This document shows, piece by piece, positions 1-39,377 of a stretch of DNA of 64,000 nucleotides. The notes beneath the pieces are model-generated. The model was not told the origin of the DNA, did not search any database, and worked only from the letters and a program-made list of their open reading frames with translations. A program made the translations under genes and the position numbers. The stretch spans positions 12,374,428 through 12,438,427 of the forward strand of contig NC_080711.1 in NCBI RefSeq assembly GCF_019097595.1, in the 5' to 3' direction. The stretch is from Hemibagrus wyckioides. Its lineage: Eukaryota > Chordata > Actinopteri > Siluriformes > Bagridae. Positions within the stretch are counted from its first letter, which is position 1. Every line of letters begins with the position of its first letter.

Positions 1-1
1 A

Positions 2-26560
<26,559 letters not shown>

Positions 26561-29500
26561 GGTTGCAGGTGTGTTATTTTGGGTTTTGTATCAGAGTTAG
26601 TGTGGGAAACCCAAGGGCCAGAGGAAAGTCAGCTCAGTCACTACCAAACACTTAAAACCATTTACAAAGTCTATCAAAGCTCCATCAGACCTGCAGCTTA
26701 AGCCCAGGATAAGCTGTGGAGAAGAACGGAGTGTGTAGGAGAACATAGACACGGTCTTTCCAAGCAAGGCTGTGCATCCTCTACTAAGTTTGTCTAGCCC
26801 TGGCCCTCATGCAGAGCACTGATCAGAAATCTGGGACATGCTAGCTGGGTCCTGTAATGATTCTTTTGCGAGGAAAAAGGTACTGCGAAGCCCTATTTTT
26901 CTATAAATACCTCCCAACCCCTCCTCTCTCTCTCTCTCTTTCTACTTCTTGTGGCTCTGGCCCTCTCAGAGGGCTAAGGACTGACCCAGAAAAAAAGCTG
27001 GTACTCTGGTGAAGGACAGCATTCAATGAATTGCAGTGGAGAGACAAAGTGAGACAACGCAAGAGAGGAAAGGTCTGTTCTCAGGTCAAGGTCAAGCATG
27101 CTCACAGTTTAACCATTAAGCACATTTAATTTTAATAAACTGCGTAACTGCTACCCATCCTTCCGATGACATGCTATGCCCAGTGATGCATTTTTATATA
27201 CACACTCAAAGCGTTTCTGTGTTTGACCTTCTGTTGTAATTTAAGGTTTGAATCCCACTGTGTCACATGCCATCAGTGACTGATGATAGAACAGTGTTAC
27301 TCTATAGTATTTTCTCTTACAGAGTAGTTGTACACCAGTAAAGGACTGTAACCTGCAAGCATGATTAAAACTTATTAAATACACTATTTGATTGTAATAT
27401 GATAATATAACTCTTTCCCACCAAGACCAGTGAAATTATCAGTGAAAACTGTAAGCCATTTTTAAGATATTTCATTATGGTCTTAAGTGGCACCAATGCA
27501 GATAGACATCAGAGCATTACTGTCCATCCAGTAATATGTCTAGAACAGGTGTTTCCTCTGCATAGGCCAAGACTAAGGCAGATTGAGATTTCAACTGAAT
27601 TTATGATAAACCCAAGACCACTGATTTGTGGTGTCAAGTACCACAATACTACCCACTGGCATACAATGTCTGTTTCAGGTAAGTTTACAAGGTTTAACAC
27701 AACTATTTAGCTAGGTTTATACCTTTTTCAAGGTTTATCCTGGCCTCTTTAGTCTTGGGCTTCTTGTTTCTTGTTTCTAACAAGGTGTACTTTATATTAT
27801 AAAATATATTGTATAATAATGTCTAAGTGTAAAGGTATCTGCAACATGCTGTAAATGTAAGTGTAATGCAGGAGATGCTGTGCTATAGTGCTTTGGGTAT
27901 TAAAAATAGGTGTCGCAATGGTGTATAATTTTTCTACTTAATCTCCATTTCTTCCAGTTAAAGTGTTCCTGCATATAACGTTTTCTCTATACCTCAAAAA
28001 AAAAAAAAACATTAATTCAATTCAAATTTTTCTCAAACTTTTAAGGTTTTCATTTAGCACATATATAAGCATAATAGGTTTTGTTACACTAAGACAAACA
28101 TTGTGCAGAGAATCCGGCACAATAAAATGCAGAAGGTTCCTTTGCTCCATAACTGTACTGTGTGTACTGTTTGCTTGTTGGATGGTTTCATCATTGTTAC
28201 GAGACAAAACACACTCACATGAAGTCATTAATTCACCTTGTTAATGTCCCTCGCACTTTTTCCAATTTTAATAAGCCTGTGCCTACCGTCGCCTCGGGTT
28301 CTTTTTCCTAAGCTGACCAGAGTGGAAACCAGTATGAGATCTGCTGTGGTAGGTCATTTGCCTCAAGGTTTAACATGCCGAGATGCTTTTCTGCTTAACA
28401 CAGATATTTAAAAAAAAAAAAAAAGAAGTGTTATTTACAACTCTCACACAGGCTAACAGGAAATCACTCACCCAGTTATCACTGGCTGACTGGAAAATTG
28501 TATGAATAAACAGGAAATGGTCAGTGAGCATTTATTTTAAATAAAGCCATACGATAAATGAAAACATTTTTTTGCTTGTTTGGAACCTACTCTCAGAAGC
28601 CTCAGCATAACATCCAAACTTGGAGACACTGTTCGAAGGGCAAGATAATTGTTATAGTGACGATCAACAAACTACTTCCTCCATCTCTTTATCTAGAAAC
28701 GTGTTTGCCGAACTCTTCAGTTATTTAACGTGCACATTTTCCATGAATTTAATTCATTTCCACATGGCACAAGTCAGCAGGTTCTGGGCACTTTAATAGT
28801 TTTAAAAAAACAGCATCATTCTATAGGGAGCATATGTGAGGACCCTGAGGGGTAGTAATAAAAACTATCCATCAAATCCTTGGCAACAGCACATGTAGTA
28901 ATGACCTGACAGGAGGGAAGACCAGAGGGTAGTAGAGGGGGGAAAAAACCCCAGGGCAAGGTGAGAAATGTCTGGTGTGGCCCAGATCTGCCTGGCCAGT
29001 CTCTACTAACTCTTCATTTATGTCTTGCTGAAAGCACAGATGTCAGGGGTCAGATACAAAAAGGACCGAATCATGACATAACTCAGACTCTCTTGCACAC
29101 AGATTTTGCCGGATTGACATCACAGGGACAGGAGAACATATAAAACACATCCATCAATCTCACATCATACACTTCAAACACACAAAAAAACAACATAATA
29201 CACAGTTTAGGAGAATTTTGGCAGTGTGTATTGGAGGAACAAAACAACAAACTGGAAGAGCAGTGGAGTGAATAAGAAGCATGGCTTCATTTTAAGAGAG
29301 AAGCAAGAAAACCCAACAGCACCATTACAGCCATGCCCCAGAAAATAACAATAACTGGCTTCCAACTTGAATAAATTAAATATACACAGAAAACAATTTT
29401 CTTTATAGTTTAAAAACCATGCAATGTAAATTATTTTGGGGGGAGGCGTTGGGGGAGGATAATTTGGTATCATTGCAAATAAGACACAACAAGATCATAC

Positions 29501-29713
29501 AAATACTCTAGTGTCTTAGGCAATCGTTATATGCAATTCAAGAAACCAAAACAGGTTCATTAGCCTCCTTTTCAAAGTGCAAACAATTGAGAACAATCAA
29601 GATAAGGCATATGAGAGGAGAAACTGCTACAGGTTTTGGGTAACAGTCAGAATGTCCTTTGCTCAAGATTAAAGGCAACATTAGCCGTCTTTATGAGATG
29701 TACTGTTGCTCTG
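26561..29713. other. Spacer between grid2ip 5' end and e4f1 stop codon
   Basis: It must hold the grid2ip promoter and 5' UTR (right of 26560) and the e4f1 3' UTR (left of 29714). A minus-strand AATAAA (plus-strand TTTATT) lies near 28533 and would end an e4f1 3' UTR of about 1.2 kb; this is only a suggestion. Reading frames in this stretch show no recognisable domain. A poly-A run sits near 27999-28010 and another near 28411-28424. Confidence 0.5.
26880..26915 (-). promoter_or_regulatory. grid2ip: Possible grid2ip TATA-like element
   Basis: On the minus strand, TATTTATAG lies at 26902-26910, about 340 bases before the first ATG (26560), next to a CT-rich tract. It could set a start near 26875, but AT-rich matches like this occur by chance. 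Confidence 0.25.
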
Positions 29714-32700
29714 TCAGACCACCACAACAGTCTGAATCTCCATCTCGTCAGAGGAAGCGATGACATAATGCTCGTCCTGCTCCATTGCTGTAGTGCCTTC
29801 TGTGGAGGAGGTGGTGTTCAGGAGGGCGCCGTTGCTGATGGCGCTGGCAAGAGTTATGGCCACCTGCTCAGTGAGACTCTCCGGTGTAGCGATGGTGATG
29901 GTGTCACCCGTGTCGAAAACACCAGGCTTCTCATCAGCTTCTACATTACGCACAATGATCTGCTGCCCACCGTGTGCCTGACTCACAACCTGCTGCACCA
30001 CCTTTATGATTTGACTGTCCAACTGCGAAAAATGATTTAATTATAGCACACAAATATGACATTTCCCTACTCATTGAAAGGTCTGTGCAAGTATTCAAAT
30101 TAATAATAATAATTAAAGTGCATACGGCGAGTAGAATCGATCTGATTTAAGAGTTACTACACATTTAAAATGATCTGGATAACCAAAAACTTCAAATGAG
30201 AGTTCTCCATATTTAAAAAATTAAGCAACTTAATATTCTTACTTGGTTATAATTGTCACGAGTAACAGACACCTCCTCTGCTTGAGCTGTTTCCTCGCTT
30301 GATGTCTGCACATAAATAGAAATCATTTTCATTTATGTTCAAAGGGTAAACCATATATAAGACTTCTATATTTATTTTGTGCCAAAATGTTTATTAAAAG
30401 TGGCACTACACTTAAAATGATTGCTCCAATGTGAAAATTAGAGAAATTCAGTGATCACAATAACGTATTCGACAACGTCTAGACTCTTTAAAAAAAATAA
30501 ATAAATAAGTTGCTGCAATCACTTTTAGGGATACCCTGATAGCTATCCCTAAAACAAAATGAAACACACACAAAAAACAGGGTGATAGCAATCCAAAATA
30601 ACGTGCTATAAAGGAGCACGAAACAAAGCTAGCTTCTTGGAAGAGATAAGCCTCAGTGTTACAGTCTTCTCTAGATCCCAGAGTGATTTGTGAGGTTAAA
30701 AACTGATGATAGCCTTCTATAACTTGATGCTTACTTCCGTTTTTTAAAGTATAATGCCATCACATAATAACATGGTTAGTGCGAGTGTCACTTGCTCGAA
30801 GATACCATATTAAAATGCTTTTGTGTTACTGAAAAGTCAACTGATAATGTCTTTAAAGTATGAAGCATATGAAAAAGTGAACTCACTCCTATGATGTACT
30901 CCTGAGTGTCAGCCACCACAGAGGAAAACTCCACCAGCACAGCGTGAGGATCGTCAGAAATGATGGCAGCTGCCATACTGTCTATACGCTCCTGTTCCTC
31001 AGAGCTCAGCAATGGATCTGGCTCTGGCTCGTGCACCGCAGAGCATCCCCCTGACACAACACACACATACGTTTAGCTTTTTTCTAAGCTTTCGGGTTGT
31101 TTACTTAAATACATAGATACACACAAATGCATACAATAGAATGTGCGTATGTATGAATTATTGCCTTTCGATCGTAAATGCCGGTTGAGTGTGCCGTGCT
31201 CTGCGAATCCACGACCACATTTGGAACACTTGAAAGGTTTCTCTCCAGTGTGGTGGCGAATGTGACGCACCAGAGCTCCTTTCTCCCGAAAAGCTCGAGA
31301 GCAGTGTGGACATGCATACGGTTTGTCCTCGCCATGCGTGCGCTGATGCACCTGGAGTGCATTCTGAAATGAGTAAGGACCAGTGAAACCATAATGCTTA
31401 CTTTCATTTGCATATTTTTGTAAAACATTGCTGCAAACAGCACCTGTTGTAACCATCAATGGAAGACAGTGGCTAGTGCACTTAATCTCTAGATCTAGTT
31501 CCACTCTAACTCACCTTGGTCTTGTAGCTCTTGTTGCAGAGGTTGCAGTGGTGTGGGCGGTCGTTGGAGTGTGCCCTCATGTGCTCACGTACGTGCCCGA
31601 TAGCCTTAAACAGCTTGCCGCACTCGCCACACTTGTACCTACGCTCGGTCACGTGCATCTCCATGTGCTTCTTCAGCATGTAGCCCGTCAAGAACTCCTT
31701 CTGACAGGTCACACACTTAAATGGCTTATAGCCTGTCAAGAAAATAGCAATTAATTTACAGCAAACAAGGATAAGTTATTCCAGCGTAGTAACTTGCGTA
31801 GTCTAAACATTTTTTTTTTTTAAATCAAACACTAACTGAATGTCCATTTAAGTGATCGCATGAAAAATTAGAGAAAGTTTCTGGAAATGTTTTCATGCTA
31901 AAACATACCAGCATGTCCTTTGACGTGGATGCGCAAATGAGAGGTTGCCCTAAAGGTTCGATCACAGTGAGGGCATTTGTGCAACTTTGAAGTGGAGGTT
32001 TCCATCTCTTTCTCTGAAGTCTCCTTCAAACCACAGGATAAAAATTGTGTTCAGAATGATACACAGTAATCTGTGGGAAATGTTTAGTTTCCGACTCCCC
32101 AGATTTTAAGAAATAATCTTTCTAGTTAAAAAGCACAGTGTCTGAATCTCTGTTAAGTTTCTAACTCACCACAGTCTCTGCCTCCACTTCCACACACTCC
32201 TCAGTCACCTGAATCTCGGGGACTCTGCCCTCAGCCTCAGGATTCTGTAGGACCCCTTTAGGTGACTGGGCCTCTGCCTGCTCTGCTGCCTCTGTGGCTT
32301 CAGTCTCCAGAGCAATGCCTGAGTTGATGATGGCTTGGCAGATTAGACCGTCTCCGTCTGCAACAGCTTCAGCTACAGGCTGTGATACCACCTGTCCAGA
32401 ACAGGGCACCACAATGTGTTTACACAGGATACAGTGTAATAAATCCACAGCTAAACAAATCACATATGCACCTTAATGTAGCTTCTATTTTTTCCTGTAG
32501 TGGAACTGAGTGACCGTAATATACACCCAATAATGCATCTCGCCAAAAGGCCAGTGGGAGGGTGTTTGGGGTGAGTTAATAACAAAACACATGCACAGAT
32601 TTCAAACCATACACGATTTAGTCAACACGACTAGTTGACTTATTTTTATTCCAATGAGAGAATGTTCTTTGGGTGGATTGTGAGTAATAAATCATGCCAG

Positions 32701-35700
32701 AATATTCCAATGTAAATCTTGCATGCATGAAGTTGGGCAGGTATTAAGTATTCAGTATAAATGGCATAATAATTATATAACTACAGATACTAGGCAATAG
32801 TGAGAGCTCAAAAAGTCAGAATTGATGCTGGATTAGAAGATTGATTTAGGATCTAGCGATAAGTGAAATACATATGATCCTAAATCGGCAAAACAATACA
32901 TATATTTTTGTACATCAGTTCTGCTGTAATGCAGGAGGCTAATCTACTTCTTTAATTAATTAATTCAACAGTGATCATAAATAATTAAGGAACTCGGTCA
33001 AAATGATGAAACAAAAGGTTTGTACTAAATATTAAATTCACTGGGTGTAAAAAAAAAAAAAAAAAATGGGAGAATGATCAGGCTTATGAAAAGTTGACAA
33101 GGAACTAGGATTTAGAGAACACAAGCAGATGGGCATGATTTTAAGATCATTTTAAATGAATAAACAAACCATGAATTGGAAGGATTTCCCATTCAGTCAG
33201 TACCATGACAGAAAACCAAATAAGATTTAAATAAAGCTCTATCAAATCACCTGATGAACTTGTCCAAGGTCTTCTACCACCTGGATATGAACACCATCTT
33301 GGACTGTCTGCACTACACTGACCACAGGCAGCGGCTGCTCCTTCTCAGGGAGTACAGGAGACTGCTGCTGCACTTCTACAGAACAGCACAACACATCAAC
33401 ACAACAATCAGCCAGTCTGCACCAGAACAAATACTGCTCTAACTATATCCAAAAGCAACACAAATCAAAGCACACTCCAGGGCACAAAGAGGAGAAGCCT
33501 ATACTAAATGTAAAAGCTTTTTATTTTACCTGTGCAAACTCCATCCTTGCTGAAGAGGATCTCTTTGCACTGGCTATAACGGATCTTCTCTGTACATGGT
33601 GTCAGCGACTTTAGGTGTCTTGTCAGTGCACCAGACTCTCGGAAGGAGAGGCCACACTGATTGCACTGGTAAGGCCGCTCATCTAGGAAAATAAAAATCA
33701 ATATCATTATATCTGTGCTGCCTTCCAGTAATTCATCTTCCAATGAATTAAAAATAATACAAAACACAGCAATTAGCGAATAACACAAACACGTAATCCT
33801 CCATGTACCTGTGTGCCGTCTGTTGTGTCGAATCAGAGAGCCTTTGGTTCGGAACGCAGTCTCACAAAGGTCACACTTAAAGTCCTTCTTGTCTGTATGT
33901 ATGGACAAGTGTGTCCTCAGGATATTTGCCTACACACACAGACACAGAGACAAGGTAAGCCAATTCAAAGTAATGGTGGTAAGTCTTGCATTCTCACCCA
34001 TAATAGTAATGGATGATTCTGCCTAAACGCATCATACCGTTTTGAAAGTCTTCTCACATATATGACAGACGTAGCGACCGTCCTCGTTCAGCTTCAGAGC
34101 AGATTTGGTATGATCCGAACCATCTCTGTTTTCAGACTCTCCATGGTCTTTTGCCGAGTGGCCTGTCCTTACGTTTGTGGTGGTTACCCTGCCACCTCCC
34201 TCATCTAGGAAAAGCAGGAGAAATTTTCTACTACCAATCATATAATTCAGCTTGTAGAACTTTTAAGGTCATACTGTACACATACTGTACTCCACAAATT
34301 TTTGGACTAGGACTTACCCACTGAGGATCTCTCTGCATCATTAGCCAGCTCTCTATCTTTATCATCTTTCACCTGAAGAACAGGAGATGCACCAGGTCAC
34401 AAATTTGAACAATACAAACACAACCCAACCAGCCTCATTCCGCCATTTTGAGAATTAAAATTAACTGACTGTAGACTACTCACTGCTTCTTTGTGCAAGT
34501 GGATAAACATACCTGTGTGTCCTGTAAAGGACGTTTACAGATCCGACTAAGCTTGTGCTGAATGAAGATATCCAAAGCTGAAAACTCCTCCCCACATCGC
34601 CCACATTTATGAATATCTTCATCTGTCAAGAACAAACCAGGTCAGTAAGTTGGACAAAACTAGCCGTATTCAAGGAGGCATATGATAAGAACACCAAAAG
34701 CCATTAGCTGACTTAGTTTCAGTAATTCTGCATTCACAATGTGTTCTACTCATTTCTTCTGTTTAGCGGGATTTTGCATTACATACGGACTTACTAGTAT
34801 GATCTGATATTATCTCACTGGTAAGGTTACACAGTTAATGGTTATCTTTTGAATTGAGAGCACATTTTTACTCATGATTCTTTGACCAATATTGCAAAGA
34901 ACAATATATATATTTAATAAACTCTTACATTACCATAACAGACTGTGCTACCTACATTCTTCCCAATGGAAATTTATGCTGGCTCATCTGAATGTCTCAA
35001 TTTAATCATATTAAGGTGTCATGTACACAATGTGTTAAGAAGTTAAAAAGGGAACCAGTAATATTAATAGCTGGTTAAATAATTAACTATTGTAAATAAA
35101 TCGCTGGAAATTTTTGAGCAAGACGGTACACACACAGCAGTGACTCAATCACCACCATTCATTAAGTTTATACTCAACTTTATCTGCTCTCTGCACTTCA
35201 GGAGTGTGTGGTCATGTGGTACAACATCTATGACCATTAGTCACAAATAACAAGTAAGGAGGAATCATGGTGTTAAGTTTGCACCAAATGTGATGATTGC
35301 ACCAAAGTGCAAACAATGTGGTAGTGCACAAGTTTGCATTGCATGTATCGAGCACATCACAGAAGGCTTGCTGGAATATTTAAACATTGTGTATAACTCA
35401 GTGGACATTTTTATACACACCTCCAATGTTGGTCCTTCTCTAAATCTAGAGACTGTAGCTAAATCTTAACATGAGCAGTTTGTTTTAATCTTCATCCTGA
35501 GCTTCATGTGCGTTTTCTGACCACAGGACTGCTGATGGATCTACTTCACAAACTCTAACATAGTCAACTCATGGCTCCAGGTCCACTCAATCTTTTTCAT
35601 GGTTTCTCCACACCTATGTAGGTTTCTCCCAACACATCCATCTTATAGAAGAACTGAGGGCATGACGCCTTTATTATCGCCACACATACATTACAGCACA

Positions 35701-35880
35701 TTGTTTTCTTCACATATCCCAGCTGAGAAAGTTGGGGTCAGAGCGCAAGAGCCTTGCTCAATTGCCCAACAGTGGAGCTTTGTGGTGCTGGGGCTTGAAC
35801 CCCGATCCTCCAAACAACAACCTAGAGCCTTAACCACTTCAGCCACCAATTATGTCTATGCTGTGAATAACCCACCACTC

Positions 35881-35962
<82 letters not shown>

Positions 35963-36693
35963 CAGTGATCCCTGTCTATTGATGGAAGGGGTGAAGTAAG
36001 GATGACTAGCTGTGTAGCACCTGATAGGCTACAGTCTGTAAAATACGTAGAGGTGTGAGATAGATGTAATTATTAATAAACAGGCAATTTCATGTACTTG
36101 ATTCTTTAACATCCGTTGTATCACTGAAAATGAAATTAAAACCGCTAATAAACAAGTCATTCTATAAATACCAACTAACCCCTAACCTCTCCAGCACCAG
36201 AAGATGCGACTTGTCCTGCTTTTCACAGCACTACTATATACAAAGCTAATTAGCCAGTTAGCATAGGCATCATGACACCTAAATATCAGCTAGATGTCGA
36301 CAAATATGAAATAGGCCAAAAAGAAAAAAACAAAACAAAAAACAAACCGTACATGTTACAACATACCACCAGTGACCGGTACGCAGCTGGAAGAACAGTG
36401 TGTAAGAAACTAGCTACACAGCTATTAGCACGTTAGCGCAGCAAGTCTGTTAGCTAACCCTAGCATGCTAGCGAGAAAAGTAATGCACGATTCGAGGTCC
36501 ATGGCAAGCTTACTGACAGCTAGACAAGACACGAGAAAGAGGGTGAAAATGAATAGATAGACCTATTTCAGCCATCAGAGGCGGTGTGTTTGTGATTACC
36601 TTCATCTCCCAGTGTGGTTTGAATGGTGATGATGCTGCCGTGCTGCGTCTGGCCGTTAAGCGATTCTGCCGTATTATTACTTTCTTCAGTCAT
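29714..36693 (-). CDS. e4f1: Transcription factor E4F1 (C2H2 zinc-finger protein)
   Basis: Nuclear zinc-finger regulator of cell-cycle and metabolic genes with reported ubiquitin-ligase activity (family knowledge). Coding exons: 36600-36693, 34513-34622, 34318-34372, 34038-34204, 33809-33929, 33530-33682, 33251-33375, 32170-32391, 31909-32023, 31515-31732, 31165-31363, 30887-31050, 30243-30305, 29714-30022. They total 2,115 nt, or 704 residues; human is somewhat longer. An N-terminal HKCGRCGEEF finger (about residues 34-57) is followed by fingers 2-4 (about 131-220, ending TRHLKSLTPCTEKIR), an acidic/glutamine linker, and a second block of six fingers (about 365-530) with TGEKPFKC linkers. 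The C-terminus carries DPHAVLVEFSSVVADTQEYI and DTITIATPESLTEQVA, which are E4F1 signatures, and ends QTVVVV. The ATG at 36693 is chosen because ITIQTTLGDEDIHKCGRC follows; the frame upstream is open but has no ATG. Exon 31165-31363 uses a GC donor. Confidence 0.95.
30550..30620. other. e4f1 intron sequence without other features
   Basis: Introns of e4f1 (30023-30242, 30306-30886, 32392-33250 and 34623-36599 are the longer ones) contain AT-rich sequence. Apart from the repeats listed near 35695-35960 I see nothing more in them. Confidence 0.5.
35695..35865 (+). repeat. Short dispersed repeat in e4f1 intron 1
   Basis: It contains CTTGCTCAATTGCCCAACAG and GTGCTGGGGCTTGAACC, then TTAACCACT. This pattern recurs in many teleost genomes and is related to 18395-18560 and 50815-50965. 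Confidence 0.55.
35884..35960. repeat. (TA)n microsatellite
   Basis: About 38 TA units immediately after the dispersed repeat in e4f1 intron 1. Confidence 0.95.
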
Positions 36694-36742
36694 GTCGTTC
36701 TCGCGCTCCGTCTCTGTCGCAACGCTGCTGCAGGAACAACAT
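36686..36742 (-). other. Upstream ORF overlapping the e4f1 start codon
   Basis: ATG in the context CCGCCATGT, 19 codons including the stop, whose last bases overlap the main ATG (36691-36693) in another frame. A second 6-codon ORF lies just upstream (36750-36767, ATGACGACGAGGTCGTAA). Both matter only if transcription starts upstream of them, which the sequence does not show. Confidence 0.5.
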
Positions 36743-36790
36743 GGCGGATTTACGACCTCGTCGTCATAACAACAAAAGGGCAGGGACAAG
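36734..36790 (-). promoter_or_regulatory. e4f1: e4f1 promoter-proximal region with a YY1-type motif
   Basis: On the gene strand CCGCCATGTTG at about 36737-36747 fits the YY1 consensus CCGCCATNTTG, typical of TATA-less housekeeping promoters near the transcription start. No TATA box is nearby. Confidence 0.5.
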
Positions 36791-37123
36791 GCAGGGTTGT
36801 TTTTTTTTTTTTTGGGAGGTTGATTTTACTTTTTGTAGTGCACAAGTGTGACCTGTCCAGCAATTTCTTCATCACTTTAACTCAAGTTTAAGACTTTCTT
36901 TAAATCATCGAAGTGTTCATTTATTAAAGTCATTCATTTAAAAGTGCTGCTAGGGATAGCACAAATAAAATGCAAATCTCCTTATCACACCATGACAACA
37001 TTTGTTTTGGGCTCTGAATCAGACAAGGGTCGGCCTACTAGACTACTAAATAAAAACTTAAGCCAATATTTTAGGGGATATTTTGGTTTTAAAAAACTTT
37101 TCACATTTATAATAATCATATGC

Positions 37124-37431
37124 ACTGATCAGGCATAACATTATGAGCACTGATCAAAAGTATCCATTAAGTCTTGTTAGCATCCTTTGACTCCTGTAGG
37201 TATCCTTTAAGTTCTGGAAATTGCCAGGTGGGGCCCATGTAGGCCCCACCTTGCAACATAGAGGATTTAAAGGATTTGCTGTTAACATCTTGGTGCCAGA
37301 TACCACAGCACACCTTCAGGGATCTAGTGGAGTCCATGCCTCGACAGGTCAGGGCTGTTTTGGCAGCAAAAGGAGGACCAACACTATATTAGGCAGGTGG
37401 CCATAATGTTATGCCAGATTGGTATATCTTA
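37124..37431. mobile_element. MITE-like internally deleted Tc1-family copy
   Basis: Short element with inverted ends: left CTGATCAGGCATAACATTAT, right the inverse of CTGGCATAACATTATGGCCA. The interior shares AGGTCAGGGCTGTTTTGGCA with the longer relics but in the opposite orientation, and has no open transposase frame. Confidence 0.8.
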
Positions 37432-38159
37432 GCTGGAATAATTAAACACCATAGCTGGAAAATCTGATTGCTATGCTGTCATGTAATTGGAAAGTTTTTT
37501 AAGGCTAAACAGAGGTTTAGATTAAGTTTTTAAAATGTTTTCACACCTATAATCTTAGGGAGAAAACTGATTGTAATATTGCCTTGGATCTAGCAAATTT
37601 AAGGTTCAGGCTTCAGGATACATTTTTCATTCCCAGAAATGAGCTCTGGCCCCAGCTGCTTTACCACAAGGCAAACAGTGAACTCCAGGTTTATTCAGAA
37701 TGGGTAATCAATACACAAATAGATTCAGATCTTCCACACAAAAAATGGAAAAAATAAGAAAGGTTTTCCTTACGTTAAATTTATTCTCATAAATACGTCC
37801 TTGGTGAAAATCCAGCTTGTTCTGAACAGTTAGTTGCCAATTAAGCACAGACCGAGCTCGATCTGGTCAAGCTTTGCCAGCTGGTATAATGCTGGCAGAC
37901 AGGAAATAGTTTCTGCATTGCGCTATTAATGCTACTGCGAAAATAACACAAATACAATAACAAAATGTCAAATATTTATTGGTTTATTCAAGTGTGACTA
38001 ATAAAATCTGATTTTAATAGGGAAGCTGGAAAATAACATACCAGCTGGGGAAGCTTGTCTTAGCCATCTGTGCTTTGGCAGCTTATAGCTGTTAAGACCA
38101 TAAATAATAAAAAATAATAATAATGTACATTTGTACATATGTACAATGTACATACAAAA

Positions 38160-38670
38160 ATGAATGAGGCTTGTCAAGGTGGACCTGTTATGGTCCTGTC
38201 ATATTAAAACCCTGGTGAGAAAGGGTCATCAGTGTCTTTACCACCTTAGATGCTTTAGGAACTTTAAATTGCCCCCAAGTCGCTTAGAACTTTTTACAAA
38301 TGCACCAGTAAGAGCATGCACTGTGGAAGGAACACAGCCTGATTTGGGAACAGCACCAAGCAGTATAGGTGGCTCTCCAGACTGTAGTGCAGTTAGTAAT
38401 GTTGAGCACACTATGAGAACCTAGCTCCTTGGCCTGCATTTTAACTACAGCAAGCGCTGCTGGACCAAGGCCAGGAAGATTGCGATAGACCTCAGCCATC
38501 CGAACAATAGACTGTTCTCTCTGTTGCAGTCAGGGGAGCATTTCCTGTCCCTGAAGGCCAACATGGAGAGAAAGAGCTTATTCCACCAGGCCATTCTGAC
38601 CTTCAACCTGGACAACAATTAGAACTTGGACATTTCTGGACTTTTCTACTGCCTTATCTGGACTTTAGCA
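38160..38670 (+). mobile_element. 3' end of a non-LTR retrotransposon (CR1/L2-type ORF2 C-terminus), decayed
   Basis: The conceptual translation shows KGHQCLYHLRCFRNFKLPPS and, after a frame change, DLSHPNNRLFSLLQSG and KSLFHQAILTFN. These resemble the segment after the reverse transcriptase domain of CR1/L2-like LINEs (LYFLR..LPP, SHP.H.LF..LPSG, SFFPQA). Frames are broken and the 5' part is missing, as in the usual 5'-truncated insertion. The exact clade is uncertain. Confidence 0.65.
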
Positions 38671-39006
38671 TATTTTGCACTAAATTGCTTATAATAAATT
38701 ATTTATAATAGTCATATTATTTCTATATAAATCCTATTTTATTGTAATTTTATTCTTAGTCTATTTCGATTCTATTATAATTCTTTTTTATGATGTGTAC
38801 AGTTGAAAAAAATATCACTGTATGTCATACTGTGTATGGTTGTGTATAATGTATAAAATCTGAATTTTATTTTGAATGTGGGATGGGTGCATGGGTGAAT
38901 ATGGTCATGGCACAGTGGGTAGCATTGCTGCTTGACAGATCCAGGGTCCCGGGTTTGCATGTATGAGAGTATGTGTGAGAGTATGTGTACATGGTCCCCT
39001 GCAATG

Positions 39007-39036
39007 GAGTGAGTGAGTGAGTGAGTGAGTGAGTGA
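39007..39036. repeat. (GAGT)n repeat
   Basis: About seven GAGT units. Serine/leucine/threonine open frames over it are artefacts. Confidence 0.85.
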
Positions 39037-39371
39037 TATTTGCAATGCACCTCTCAGGCACCAGAGGAGTCTAAAATCACAAACTTCTCTTTTAAGAGTG
39101 GTGGTGAAAAGTAACCTTTTAACCTCTGGCTGATCAGAAACAAATGCACAAATGTTTGTCACACACACACAACAGAGCATAATGAATCTCAGCCTGACCT
39201 CCCAAAATAACAGTAGAGCCCTTTGAAATTGTAGAAATGATGTGAATTCCCATAAATTCAAAGTCTAAGAAAGGTTTGATTCTGTGTGAAATGTGAGACT
39301 CCTCTTTTGACCAGACTCATAAAGGTGGTGTCAATTAACAGATGAGTGCATCAATGATATTACTGTAAACT

Positions 39372-39377
39372 TTTATT
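39372..39377 (-). terminator. hexd: Probable hexd poly(A) signal
   Basis: Minus-strand AATAAA about 370 bases after the hexd stop codon. It is the best-placed canonical signal for that gene. Confidence 0.55.

Noticed and set aside
29636..30040. 134-residue plus-strand open frame over the last e4f1 exon
   Set aside because: Antisense shadow of the conserved E4F1 C-terminus.
36694..36789. Open frame extending e4f1 upstream (SLPFCCYDDEVV...)
   Set aside because: It contains no ATG upstream of 36693. The E4F1-like sequence starts after MTEESNN.
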